A stretch of DNA of 7,762 nt from CAYXDO01 sp964463485 (GTDB taxonomy: Bacteria; Myxococcota; Kuafuiibacteriia; Kuafuiibacteriales; Kuafuiibacteriaceae), in the NCBI GenBank assembly GCA_964463485.1, contig CAYXDO010000268.1:1-7762 (forward strand), given 5' to 3'. Shown here piece by piece: positions 1 to 6,890 of the stretch (positions are counted from its first letter, which is position 1; each line of letters opens with the position of its first letter). The notes beneath the pieces were generated by a model. The model made no database searches. It was not told the DNA's origin and saw only the letters and a list, made by a program, of their open reading frames with translations. Position numbers and translations under genes: made by a program.

Positions 1-1653
1 AAGGATGTTCAAGACGCTGCATAGTACTCGGGATCCGACGTCGTTCCAGACCCCGTTGTGGAAGAGAAAGAGGCAGACCTCGTCACGGGTGCGGTAGCCG
101 ACCTGCATGGAGGCCTGGGCCAGGGTCCCGTTGAGCTCCACGAGCAGGTCAATGGCCGGCTGGAAGAACGTCTCTCGGCCCGCGTAGACCTGCGAAAGCG
201 ACAGGTGGGGGGCGTCGAGGTCGCCGCTGCCCACAGAGATGGGTGTCGGCGGCTCCTCTCGAACCGGCACGGCGCGGAGATCCACGCTCACGAACTCCAG
301 CGTCATGGCTCGGTCCAACACCTTCTTCGAGAAGGGGTGGGTGCTCTCGTCCATGTTGACCGTGCCGACTACGCAGAGGTTGGACGGAACAGCCAGCCCG
401 CGATCCGCTAGCTGGTCCTTGAGGCGCGCGGCGAGGGCGGCGTCGCAGCGGAAGTTGGTCTCGGGGCCGATGTCGAGGTCCAACGTGTCCGTCACGACCT
501 GGTCCCCCACCGTCCTTCGTGTCTCAATGACGCTCAGCAGGTCAGCGAAGTAGTGCTCGACCCGGGCGAGGTTCATCTCGTCGAGGATGACGAAGTAGGG
601 ACGGTCGGGCCGCTCCGCGGCCGCGACCAGGTGGGGGATGAGCCGTCCCGGCACGAAGGCGCCCTCCAGGTCACGATAGCCAAGCAGCTCGGACGGGTCG
701 CTCCAGTCCGGGCGCACGGCGATGAGCGGGGCCAGGAAGCCACAGGCGGCCGCGAAACGGCGTGCCAGGATCGACTTGCCGGTGCCCGAGATGCCAGCCA
801 GGAGCACGAAAGGCTTGGTCCTCACCGCCAGGTAGAAGTCCGCAACCTGCTCCTTGGAAAAGTCCAGGCCCTCGGTGGCGAGTGATCGCCAGACATGGTC
901 GACGATCTGCTGGCCGCTGAGGGTGCTTGTCGCTTCCTGGCCATCCGAGAGGCCTCGCAGCAGCCCCTCCACTCCCTCCGTAGCGGAGTCGGGCAGAACC
1001 AGCCGAAGTCGGCTCCCCTGGTTGCCGTCCGGCACCCGTCCCGCGGCCCGATGGAGCGCCTGGGCTGCCTCGTAGGGGCGCTCCAGCGTCGCGCCCACGT
1101 CCAAGGGCACGCCCTCCAGCTTCACGTAGTCGCGGCGGGATGGGTGGTAGCCCACCTCGGCCGGGTTCATGTTCTTTCGTGCAAGCGCTTCCAGCAGGGC
1201 AGCCAGACCAGGGCGGCGGTCGGGCCCGCCTCCCACGGAGTTCACGACGATCGAGGCTCCGGAGTTCCAGGGCTCGACCCAGACCTCACAGTCGCCACGG
1301 ATGCGGTAGCGCGTCACCCTGCTCTCCCCGTCGAAGAAGTCCGTCACCGCGGCGCGGTCGGCCTCATTGGTCGAAGCGTCCATGCACCGCGCGCACAGCT
1401 CGTTTGGAGCGCCGTTCAACCAGTCCCACGCCAGGGCGTCGAACTCGGCGATGTGGAACTTCTCGTCCTTCTCCCGCCAGAGACCCCGCCAGCACTTGTC
1501 GGCGATGGTGCGTTCATCGATACCGCGGCGACTCGCGGCCGCCTTGGTGGCGGTCTTCCGTTCCGTGGCCAGAGCGTCGAGGGAGGCGGGGGCAGCCGCC
1601 CGGATACCATCGAGGACCTCGAGAACCTGTTTGATGCGTTCGCTCTGCTCCAT
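1..1653 (-). CDS. McrB-like AAA+ NTPase, type IV restriction/defence (3' end beyond window)
   Basis: An uninterrupted minus-strand frame runs from the ATG at 1653 to the window edge, giving 551 residues without the C-terminus. Residues 1-265 form an N-terminal region I do not recognise, presumably for target recognition. The AAA+ core follows: Walker A GISGTGKS at 287-294, Walker B YFVILDEMN at 353-361 continuing into LARVEHYF, and a sensor region GTVNMDEST at 430-438 leading into SKKVLDRA, whose Arg is a finger candidate. The LDEMNLARVE block and the NxD element after GTVN are typical of McrB-family motors. In McrBC these hydrolyse GTP and drive the McrC nuclease along modified DNA; which nucleotide is used here cannot be told. 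I chose the ATG at 1653 because GAGGG lies nine bases before it. A same-frame ATG at 1728 lies inside the neighbouring mrr remnant. Any McrC partner would lie to the left, outside the window. Confidence 0.88.
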   Translation of the reverse strand, partial: MEQSERIKQVLEVLDGIRAAAPASLDALATERKTATKAAASRRGIDERTIADKCWRGLWREKDEKFHIAEFDALAWDWLNGAPNELCARCMDASTNEADRAAVTDFFDGESRVTRYRIRGDCEVWVEPWNSGASIVVNSVGGGPDRRPGLAALLEALARKNMNPAEVGYHPSRRDYVKLEGVPLDVGATLERPYEAAQALHRAAGRVPDGNQGSRLRLVLPDSATEGVEGLLRGLSDGQEATSTLSGQQIVDHVWRSLATEGLDFSKEQVADFYLAVRTKPFVLLAGISGTGKSILARRFAAACGFLAPLIAVRPDWSDPSELLGYRDLEGAFVPGRLIPHLVAAAERPDRPYFVILDEMNLARVEHYFADLLSVIETRRTVGDQVVTDTLDLDIGPETNFRCDAALAARLKDQLADRGLAVPSNLCVVGTVNMDESTHPFSKKVLDRAMTLEFVSVDLRAVPVREEPPTPISVGSGDLDAPHLSLSQVYAGRETFFQPAIDLLVELNGTLAQASMQVGYRTRDEVCLFLFHNGVWNDVGSRVLCSVLNIL

Positions 1654-1658
1654 GGAGC

Positions 1659-1694
1659 TCAGCCCTCGCTGGGGCGGCGCCGTTCGTACTTCAT
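1659..1694 (-). other. 11-codon ORF between mrr remnant and McrB-like gene
   Basis: An ATG at 1694 overlaps the TGA that ends the mrr remnant (ATGA). It opens an 11-residue frame, MKYERRRPSEG, that ends six bases before the ATG of the McrB-like gene. It could be a coupling leader that carries ribosomes from one gene to the next. It could also be the original N-terminus of the McrB-like protein separated by a frameshift, or chance. It is too short to judge from composition, so it is recorded as a candidate only. Confidence 0.2.
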
Positions 1695-2067
1695 GAGTCC
1701 GCCTCGACCGCGGCGAACGCAGACGCATCCACCTCGAGCATCTCGATGGTTCGCTTTCAAACCCCGATGCCGTGCTCGATGAGCAAGTTGATCAGTCGCC
1801 GTCGATGAGTGTGATGGGCGCGGCGCCGGTGGCGAAGGCGGCCTCCTGGGTGCCCTTCGCGAATCGAGCGGTGGTGCGATGGTGCCTCGCACTTCGTTGA
1901 AGCGGTAGAGCGAACCGCGAAGCGGGTCAAGGTCTTTGCGCTGGATGGGCCGGCGTGCTTCTTCACCTGGACCACTTCACGAACCGAGGTGATGCTAAGC
2001 TCGATGTCTGCGCCGACGTCGACGCCACCGTCGCCGGACCGAGCGGTGACCTCGTCCACCCGCATCC
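1691..2067 (-). pseudogene. Mrr-like restriction endonuclease, 5'-truncated, three frameshifts and a stop
   Basis: Three reading frames joined in order give a good Mrr catalytic domain (Mrr_cat, PD-(D/E)xK nuclease fold). First comes TARSGDGGVDV, then VVQVKKHAGP, carrying the catalytic D...QxK pattern (Asp codon near 2020, QVKK at 1969-1958). The frame then jumps near 1947 to IQRKDLDPLRGSLYRFNEV, near 1876 to TTARFAKGTQEAAF...ITLIDGD, and near 1796 to RLINLLIEHGIGV. Each jump is repaired by adding one base, so the three deletions sum to one codon. Next is TGA at 1759-1757, where relatives have Arg (a CGA-to-TGA change), followed by KRTIEMLEVDASAF and the original stop at 1693-1691. Nothing Mrr-like can be read upstream of about 2067, so the N-terminal part is gone. 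Mrr enzymes cut modified DNA; this copy cannot make a working protein. It lay just upstream of, and probably in an operon with, the McrB-like gene. Confidence 0.85.
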
Positions 2068-2143
2068 GTCTGTGGTTTCTTGTGTCGAGCACGGCGCGTT
2101 GGCACGCCGCTCTTGGTTTCAAGCACGGGCGCCGCTCATCAGG

Positions 2144-2149
2144 TACACT
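2144..2149 (+). promoter_or_regulatory. Possible -10 box (TACACT) of a leaderless transcript
   Basis: TACACT fits the TANNNT form and ends six bases before the ATG at 2156. That places the expected transcription start at or next to the start codon. No Shine-Dalgarno sequence occurs at normal distance; the only purine run, AGG at 2141-2143, is too far upstream. No good -35 hexamer is seen at 16-18 bases spacing. This would be the promoter of the three-gene operon. Confidence 0.3.
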
Positions 2150-2155
2150 GCCGTC

Positions 2156-4264
2156 ATGGGACGTCTGTCCGCGGCCGCCGTCGCAGCCCTCTTTGCCCTC
2201 GTTTGGGAGCCTCGACCGAGTAACGCATGTAGCTGCGCAGGCGCCGAAATGAAGCGGCTGACGATTCCGCTCGACGGTGCCGTGGACTTTCCGACGGACG
2301 GGGTCATTCGAGTCCTTTTCACGGCCTGGCCCAAGGAAATTCGCGACGAAATGGCGTCCGAGTATCGCATTCGCGAGGCTGGCGGTCAGTGGGTCACGTT
2401 GAAGAGTCGCGTCGACAGGACGGTGCTGAGCCTAGAGCCCACGCGCGAGCTCCGACCCAACACCAGATACTCGATTGAGCGGGTCTCGGTCTTCTCGGAC
2501 GCGGGAGAGCGACTCTCGGACGATCAACGCCTCAACATCGCCCGCTGGGGACGCGAGGAGTTCGGCCCAAAGCAGAAGATCTCGACGCGCCGATGGTTTC
2601 AGGAGAGCTCGTTCGTGACGGGTCACGGGCCGCTCGAGGGTCTCTCGGAGCCCCCGAGCACGAAAGCGGCACGCATCGGCTTTGCCTACGGCGGCGGTGA
2701 CTGCGGACCGGGAAGCAGCGTCTCGTTGGTCTATGACGTCCCTCGAACGCTGCGCGAAACCGACTTGCTGGGTATCGAAGTCAAGGGCCTTGGAACTGCG
2801 GCCATCTTCAAACACAACGCGGCAGAGGTGACTCCGCGCGGCGACCTTCCGAAGGGCTTCTGGGCCCACTTTGGGGACATGATGTGCACGCCGGATCGCG
2901 TGTCCGTCGGCTTCACCGAGACACTCGACGTCAGGATGTTCGTCCTCGCGGAGAACGGACGAATCACCACCGAGCAGTCGTGGACGAAGGTCAAGCCGTA
3001 TCAGCCCTTGAAGCTGGAGTACCTGAAGAAGTATGCCGAGGCGTTTCGACCCCCCTCGACCGCAGACGCGCTGGCGATTGCGCGGGCCGCCGAGGACCAG
3101 AGGCGACAACAGACGTTGGCCCGCTACTTTTCGCCGCCCATCGACGAGCAGCCCACTTCTGTGGGCTCGGGCGATCCGGGCCCTGCCGGGTGCCCATTTG
3201 GGCTACAGAGTCAGCGGGTCATCGATCTTCCAGACGGCGTCATGCCGTGGATGTATGGAGAGCTGGCGACGGCTGCCTTTCGTGAGGGACGCGTCTATAC
3301 GATTTACAACGCCGACCACGACAAGAAGCCGCGAATCATCGAACTCTCCAAGGACGACGCGATTCGCGAGCTCGCGGGCTCCCGGCTCGGTTCAGAGAAC
3401 GTCGCCTCGTTCGGGCCAACGAGCTTCATCACCGCCTCGACGGTTTTTCAGTCCGACTCTGAGTCCGTGATTCGAGTCGCTCGCTCATCCTACGAAGGAG
3501 CGCTCGAGTGGTCTCGAGTTCTCGACGTCAAGGGCGTCGAACAGGGCCCCCGAGTGGCCTGGAGCGGTGGGCGCGTCCTGGTTGCTCGGGAACGATCGAC
3601 GCCGAGCTACGAGTCTAAACTGGCCTGGGCACTTCTGGACGACACGACAGGGAAGGTGCTGGCCCAAAGCCCTGCGGAAACTCCGTCTGTGGACCATGAC
3701 GCTGGACTCTCCGTGACTCACGACGGAAAGAGCTTCCTCATCCAGTGGGGCGAACGTGAGTTGATGGCTCGCACCTGGAGGGTCGCTTGGGCGCGGCTCG
3801 ACGACAACGGTCAGATGAAGGCCATCAACACCTTCTCGGAGACCTGGTTGAGTCGAGTGCTGTGGGCTCCGGGTGGCGTGACTGCATTCTCGGATCGGCG
3901 GGGCGTTCACGTGTCTCGATTGGGGGATGACGACAAACTCACGCCGCCCGTTCGCGTCGACGTCGGCACGGGCGAAGGTTCCTTGTTGACGGGAGTAAGC
4001 AAGGGCGAGTCGCTGACCTTCGTCGCCTGGCGCTCCAACGACACCGGTTATGTCACGGTGCTGGATGACCACGGAAGAGTCGCTCCGCCGACTCCGATTT
4101 TCGGCGGCTCGGAGGTCACCATTCCAGCCGTCGCGGCGGCTAAAGTCGGCGTTGTTGCGGTCTACGGGGCGGGCCACGTCAACCTCGGAACCCATCCACG
4201 CGCAGAGAGGTTTGTGTGCCGAGACACGTCCGACCCGCGTGCTCCGGCGAGGATCAGTCCATGA
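2156..4264 (+). CDS. Exported protein with Cys-x-Cys start, Big_5 Ig-like domain and beta-rich C-terminal region
   Basis: The product is 702 residues and its biological role is unknown. Residues 1-24 form a signal peptide (MGR, a hydrophobic Ala/Leu stretch, then SNA before the cut), so the mature protein would begin CSC (Cys25, Cys27). The -3 residue is Ser, so this is not a standard lipobox. Residues about 33-156 match a bacterial Ig-like domain of the Big_5/SbsA kind: IPLDGAVDFPTDGVIRVLF near the start, LEPTRELRPNTRY near 95-105, and a closing strand ending FVTG. A second beta-rich segment with Cys183 and Cys244 follows. From about residue 345 to the end, repeated short strands such as GRVLVARE and KSFLIQWG resemble propeller blades; this fold is an inference. 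The same frame is open upstream to 1955, but that part crosses the mrr remnant and lacks a signal peptide, so I start at 2156. The stop overlaps the next start by four bases. Confidence 0.85.
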   Translation: MGRLSAAAVAALFALVWEPRPSNACSCAGAEMKRLTIPLDGAVDFPTDGVIRVLFTAWPKEIRDEMASEYRIREAGGQWVTLKSRVDRTVLSLEPTRELRPNTRYSIERVSVFSDAGERLSDDQRLNIARWGREEFGPKQKISTRRWFQESSFVTGHGPLEGLSEPPSTKAARIGFAYGGGDCGPGSSVSLVYDVPRTLRETDLLGIEVKGLGTAAIFKHNAAEVTPRGDLPKGFWAHFGDMMCTPDRVSVGFTETLDVRMFVLAENGRITTEQSWTKVKPYQPLKLEYLKKYAEAFRPPSTADALAIARAAEDQRRQQTLARYFSPPIDEQPTSVGSGDPGPAGCPFGLQSQRVIDLPDGVMPWMYGELATAAFREGRVYTIYNADHDKKPRIIELSKDDAIRELAGSRLGSENVASFGPTSFITASTVFQSDSESVIRVARSSYEGALEWSRVLDVKGVEQGPRVAWSGGRVLVARERSTPSYESKLAWALLDDTTGKVLAQSPAETPSVDHDAGLSVTHDGKSFLIQWGERELMARTWRVAWARLDDNGQMKAINTFSETWLSRVLWAPGGVTAFSDRRGVHVSRLGDDDKLTPPVRVDVGTGEGSLLTGVSKGESLTFVAWRSNDTGYVTVLDDHGRVAPPTPIFGGSEVTIPAVAAAKVGVVAVYGAGHVNLGTHPRAERFVCRDTSDPRAPARISP
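4205..4210 (+). promoter_or_regulatory. Shine-Dalgarno-like GAGAGG before an alternative GTG start
   Basis: GAGAGG lies five bases before an in-frame GTG at 4216, which would add 15 residues (MPRHVRPACSGEDQS) to the second operon protein. The competing ATG at 4261 has GAGGA at 4249-4253, seven bases upstream, and a four-base overlap with the previous stop. I prefer the ATG because its product begins directly with a hydrophobic segment. However, the GTG start would supply the positive charges that the shorter signal peptide lacks. Confidence 0.3.
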
Positions 4265-6378
4265 TCGCTTCGACCCTTGCATGGATGTTGCTGCTGGCGC
4301 CCCCGACCGACGGCGAAACGGATTCGTGTGAGCACGGCCTGGTCGCCATCGAAGTGGGCAGGGCTGAGGCGCCTGGTGACGGGTTGAGCCGATCGCAGAT
4401 GGTCTGGGCGAACCAGCGATTGGTTTGGTTCGTCGCCGAGAATGACCCAACCGCGGAGATGAGTCCGTCCGAGAAGAAGACTCCCAAAACGCCGTTTGGA
4501 CTGCGGCTGCGGGAGCGAGAGCTCGAAGGGAAGGGACTGAAGTCGGAAATCATCGTTCTCGCTCGCAACTTTCGCGACCTTTCGGCGGTCTCCGATGGCG
4601 AGTACGTCACCGTTGGAGGAATTGGCTCGAAGGAGGTCTTTCGAGGCGAGTCCCAGGTCGAGGTACTTCGCGTCGACTCGAGCGGCCGGATCGTATGGCA
4701 CCAGGCTATCGGCGCGCCTTCGTCCATCCTCAAAGCGAAGGTTCGCCTCGCCACCACGCGCGCGGGAATTCTGGCGATTTGGGAAGAGAATCGGTTTCCG
4801 AGCTCCGCGATCCTGTCGGTGCTCCTCGACCCCAAGTCGGGCGCGCCTTCCCGGGTGAAGTCGATCGCCGAGCTCGCGGAAGGATCGTTCATGGATGTCG
4901 TCATGACCGGCGAAGGCGACGGCGCTCTCGCCGCATGGTACGCATCCAACCCGGACGAGAAGGCGCGTGGCTTGTTCGTGGCGCGCTTGTCAGCCGAAGG
5001 AGTTCGAAAGAGCACTCGACGAATCGCCGCAGACGCTGGAGTCGGTGATCTGGCGATTGTCGCCGCTTCCGAGGGAAGTCTGGTGTTGTTCGACGCGAAT
5101 CGGACTTCCGAGCACACTCCGACGCTTCAAGGCGCGCTGCTCGACGAGAGTCTGTCCGTGCGGAAGCTCCATGACTTTCAGGCGGAGCCTCTCGGCGCCG
5201 TCATGGCCGCGTGGTCGAAGGGGAGGTTCGTCGTGAGTTGGTCGACAGCCCCGCGCAGCGGCGGGAAGAGCGACGTGTGGGCTACGACGCTCGGCCTCGA
5301 TGGACGGGTGACATCGCACGTTTCGCTAACGGGGGGGCTCGGCGGGTTTGGAGGGGAGTTGATCGGGGTCGACGGCCAGGTCTTCTCGACCCATCCGAAC
5401 CCATCGCTCGGAGACGCGCACGCGGTGAGCCGGCTCGACTGCGGAGACGGCAAGGAGCAGCCGCGCCGGCACCGAGACCCCTGCGGCCTCGAGCGGCGCG
5501 ATTTTCGGGACCGGTTCGAGAACCGCGTAAACGCGCTGTGGGCATTGGCGCCCGCGAGCGAGGATCGGTGGGCCATACTGCGTGCCGAAAGTGGGCTCAG
5601 CAGGCTCGAGGTCCGGTTTGCGGATTTCGAAGGCCGAATCGTCGCAAGAGACGTCGACCTCGGGTCGGTGCAGGTTGGGCACTCCCTTGGCTTTGCCCAG
5701 ACCAAAAGCGGATTCGCCGTAGGCTTTCGGGATATCGAGCAAGCTGTTTGGATCCAGCATCTGGACGAGTCGGGATCCGCGGCCGGGCCCGCCTTCAAGG
5801 TCTCCGCGCACGGAGCGAGCGATTTTGGCGGGCCCTGCCTCGGAAGCGACGGCAGCGCGACGTGGGCAGCCTGGGCGTCCGGTGGCGTTCCTCCCACCAT
5901 GACGGTGGCCACCCTCCGAGCCCGCGATACGGTGGGTCGTAGAACGGTGGTCATTCCTGAGGGGCCGATGAGATGCACGTTCGTGACAGATCCAGGCAAC
6001 CTGGCGCTCCTCACGAGTCACCCTCTGGCAGAGGCGCCGAATGCATTCGTGCGCGCCCTCTCGACGATAGAGGCAGGCTCGCCAGGTCTCCATGACGTCC
6101 TGCTGACGAGTGAGAGCGTACACGCGATCGGTGGATTCGAAGACGGCCTTGCCATCATCACGTCCATCCAGCCGGAAGCGCTCTCGGTTTCGTGGGTTTC
6201 GACCAACCGAGAAGTCACGTCAGGACAGCTGTCCTTCGCGAATGGTGCTTCGCGGTTCTTGGCGAGCGCAGTCAGGGAGTCTCCAAACAAGGTGCATGAG
6301 CTTGCGGCGTTCGACGACGCTGCCGTCTACGTGCAAGGGATGTGTCGGAGCACCCTGCAGTCGGGAGGGCTGAGATGA
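4261..6378 (+). CDS. Large beta-rich, probably exported protein of two similar halves
   Basis: The product is 705 residues; I do not recognise a named family. The N-terminus is a hydrophobic stretch (MIASTLAWMLLLAPP) with no basic residue before it, so it is a weak signal peptide, or one that depends on the upstream GTG. The body consists of short beta-like strands with recurrent patterns such as GSLVLFDAN, GRFVVSWS, KSGFAVGFRD and ATWAAWASGG, spaced roughly as in beta-propeller blades. A Cys pair at residues 394 and 408 (CGDGKEQPRRHRDPC) separates two stretches of about 370 and 300 residues; other Cys lie near the ends (Cys23, and Cys in GMCRS). No catalytic motif is visible. The ATG overlaps the TGA of the preceding gene and the stop overlaps the next ATG, so the three genes are very likely coupled. 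The style of its strands resembles the C-terminal part of the preceding protein, so an old duplication is possible. Confidence 0.85.
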   Translation: MIASTLAWMLLLAPPTDGETDSCEHGLVAIEVGRAEAPGDGLSRSQMVWANQRLVWFVAENDPTAEMSPSEKKTPKTPFGLRLRERELEGKGLKSEIIVLARNFRDLSAVSDGEYVTVGGIGSKEVFRGESQVEVLRVDSSGRIVWHQAIGAPSSILKAKVRLATTRAGILAIWEENRFPSSAILSVLLDPKSGAPSRVKSIAELAEGSFMDVVMTGEGDGALAAWYASNPDEKARGLFVARLSAEGVRKSTRRIAADAGVGDLAIVAASEGSLVLFDANRTSEHTPTLQGALLDESLSVRKLHDFQAEPLGAVMAAWSKGRFVVSWSTAPRSGGKSDVWATTLGLDGRVTSHVSLTGGLGGFGGELIGVDGQVFSTHPNPSLGDAHAVSRLDCGDGKEQPRRHRDPCGLERRDFRDRFENRVNALWALAPASEDRWAILRAESGLSRLEVRFADFEGRIVARDVDLGSVQVGHSLGFAQTKSGFAVGFRDIEQAVWIQHLDESGSAAGPAFKVSAHGASDFGGPCLGSDGSATWAAWASGGVPPTMTVATLRARDTVGRRTVVIPEGPMRCTFVTDPGNLALLTSHPLAEAPNAFVRALSTIEAGSPGLHDVLLTSESVHAIGGFEDGLAIITSIQPEALSVSWVSTNREVTSGQLSFANGASRFLASAVRESPNKVHELAAFDDAAVYVQGMCRSTLQSGGLR

Positions 6379-6800
6379 GAGTCGCCGATCACGCGAGCCG
6401 CACAGCCGTAGAGGCTCTGGCGGCGCTTCTTATTCTCCTTTCCAGTGACGTCATGGCTTGCCGGTGCCCTGGTCCGGAGACCCCAGCCGAAGCGTTCTCC
6501 CTCGCTACCCTGGTCTTCACGGGCACGGTGGTCGAGCTCTCGAAAACGGTGGCGATCCGGGTCGAGGAGCGCTTCAAGGGGAGCGTGCCGGAACGAGTCG
6601 CCGTGGAGTCACCGGCTCCGAGTTGCAGGTACCCGTTCGAGAGGGCTCGGCAGTACCTCGTGTACGCGCGCGAAGTCGAAGGGAAGGTCGTAACGACGAT
6701 CTGCGAACGAACCTCTCCCCTTGCCTGGGCCGTGCGGGAGCTGTCTTTGCTTCGGAAATATCGTGATCGCTTGCCGCGCTCGGAACGCTGGTATGAATGA
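6375..6800 (+). CDS. Secreted TIMP/NTR-like domain protein
   Basis: The product is 141 residues. A signal peptide (1-28, hydrophobic core ALAALLILL) ends VMA, leaving a mature N-terminus of CRC (Cys29, Cys31) followed by PGPETPAEAF. This matches bacterial proteins with a tissue-inhibitor-of-metalloprotease or netrin-like fold: helix-like AEAFSLA, strand VFTGTVVEL, VEERFKGSVPERVAV, then SCRYPFERARQYLVYA and TTICERTSPL. The four Cys (29, 31, 84, 110) are placed to form two disulfides tying the N-terminus to the barrel, as in TIMPs. In animals this fold inhibits metalloproteases through the free Cys-1 amino group. Whether bacterial members do so is not established, so no activity is claimed. The start at 6375 is set by GGGAGG at 6363-6368 and by the ATGA overlap with the previous gene. 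It is the last gene of the operon. Confidence 0.87.
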   Translation: MRVADHASRTAVEALAALLILLSSDVMACRCPGPETPAEAFSLATLVFTGTVVELSKTVAIRVEERFKGSVPERVAVESPAPSCRYPFERARQYLVYAREVEGKVVTTICERTSPLAWAVRELSLLRKYRDRLPRSERWYE

Positions 6801-6890
6801 CACCCTTCCGCATTCATTCGGATCCGACTCGTCTCGGCCGTCTCCAGCCCCAGCGTAACCGTTCACGGGGCCTAACCGTTCACGGGGGGT
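6801..6890. repeat. Intergenic stretch holding two copies of TAACCGTTCACGGGG
   Basis: Between the operon and the ABC remnant lie about 90 bases. The 15-base sequence TAACCGTTCACGGGG occurs at 6856-6870 and again at 6873-6887, a period of 17 bases with only CC between the copies. The second copy runs straight into the broken 5' end of the ABC ATPase fragment. No inverted repeats typical of an IS end were seen here. The rest of the stretch shows nothing recognisable and no convincing terminator after the operon. Confidence 0.8.

Noticed and set aside
58..1782. Plus-strand open frames opposite the McrB-like gene
   Set aside because: They are antisense shadows in GC-rich DNA; the minus strand carries clear Walker A and B motifs.
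1955..2155. Upstream extension of the first operon protein
   Set aside because: The frame is open but runs over the antisense mrr remnant, and the clear signal peptide starts at 2156.
2432..6123. Several long minus-strand frames opposite the operon
   Set aside because: They are low-complexity shadows rich in Arg, Pro and Ser, and they lie opposite three coupled genes with signal peptides and conserved domains.
6793..6817. Inverted repeat ATGAATG...CATTCAT as operon terminator
   Set aside because: The stem is only seven AT-rich pairs with an 11-base loop, overlaps the stop codon region and has no T run.
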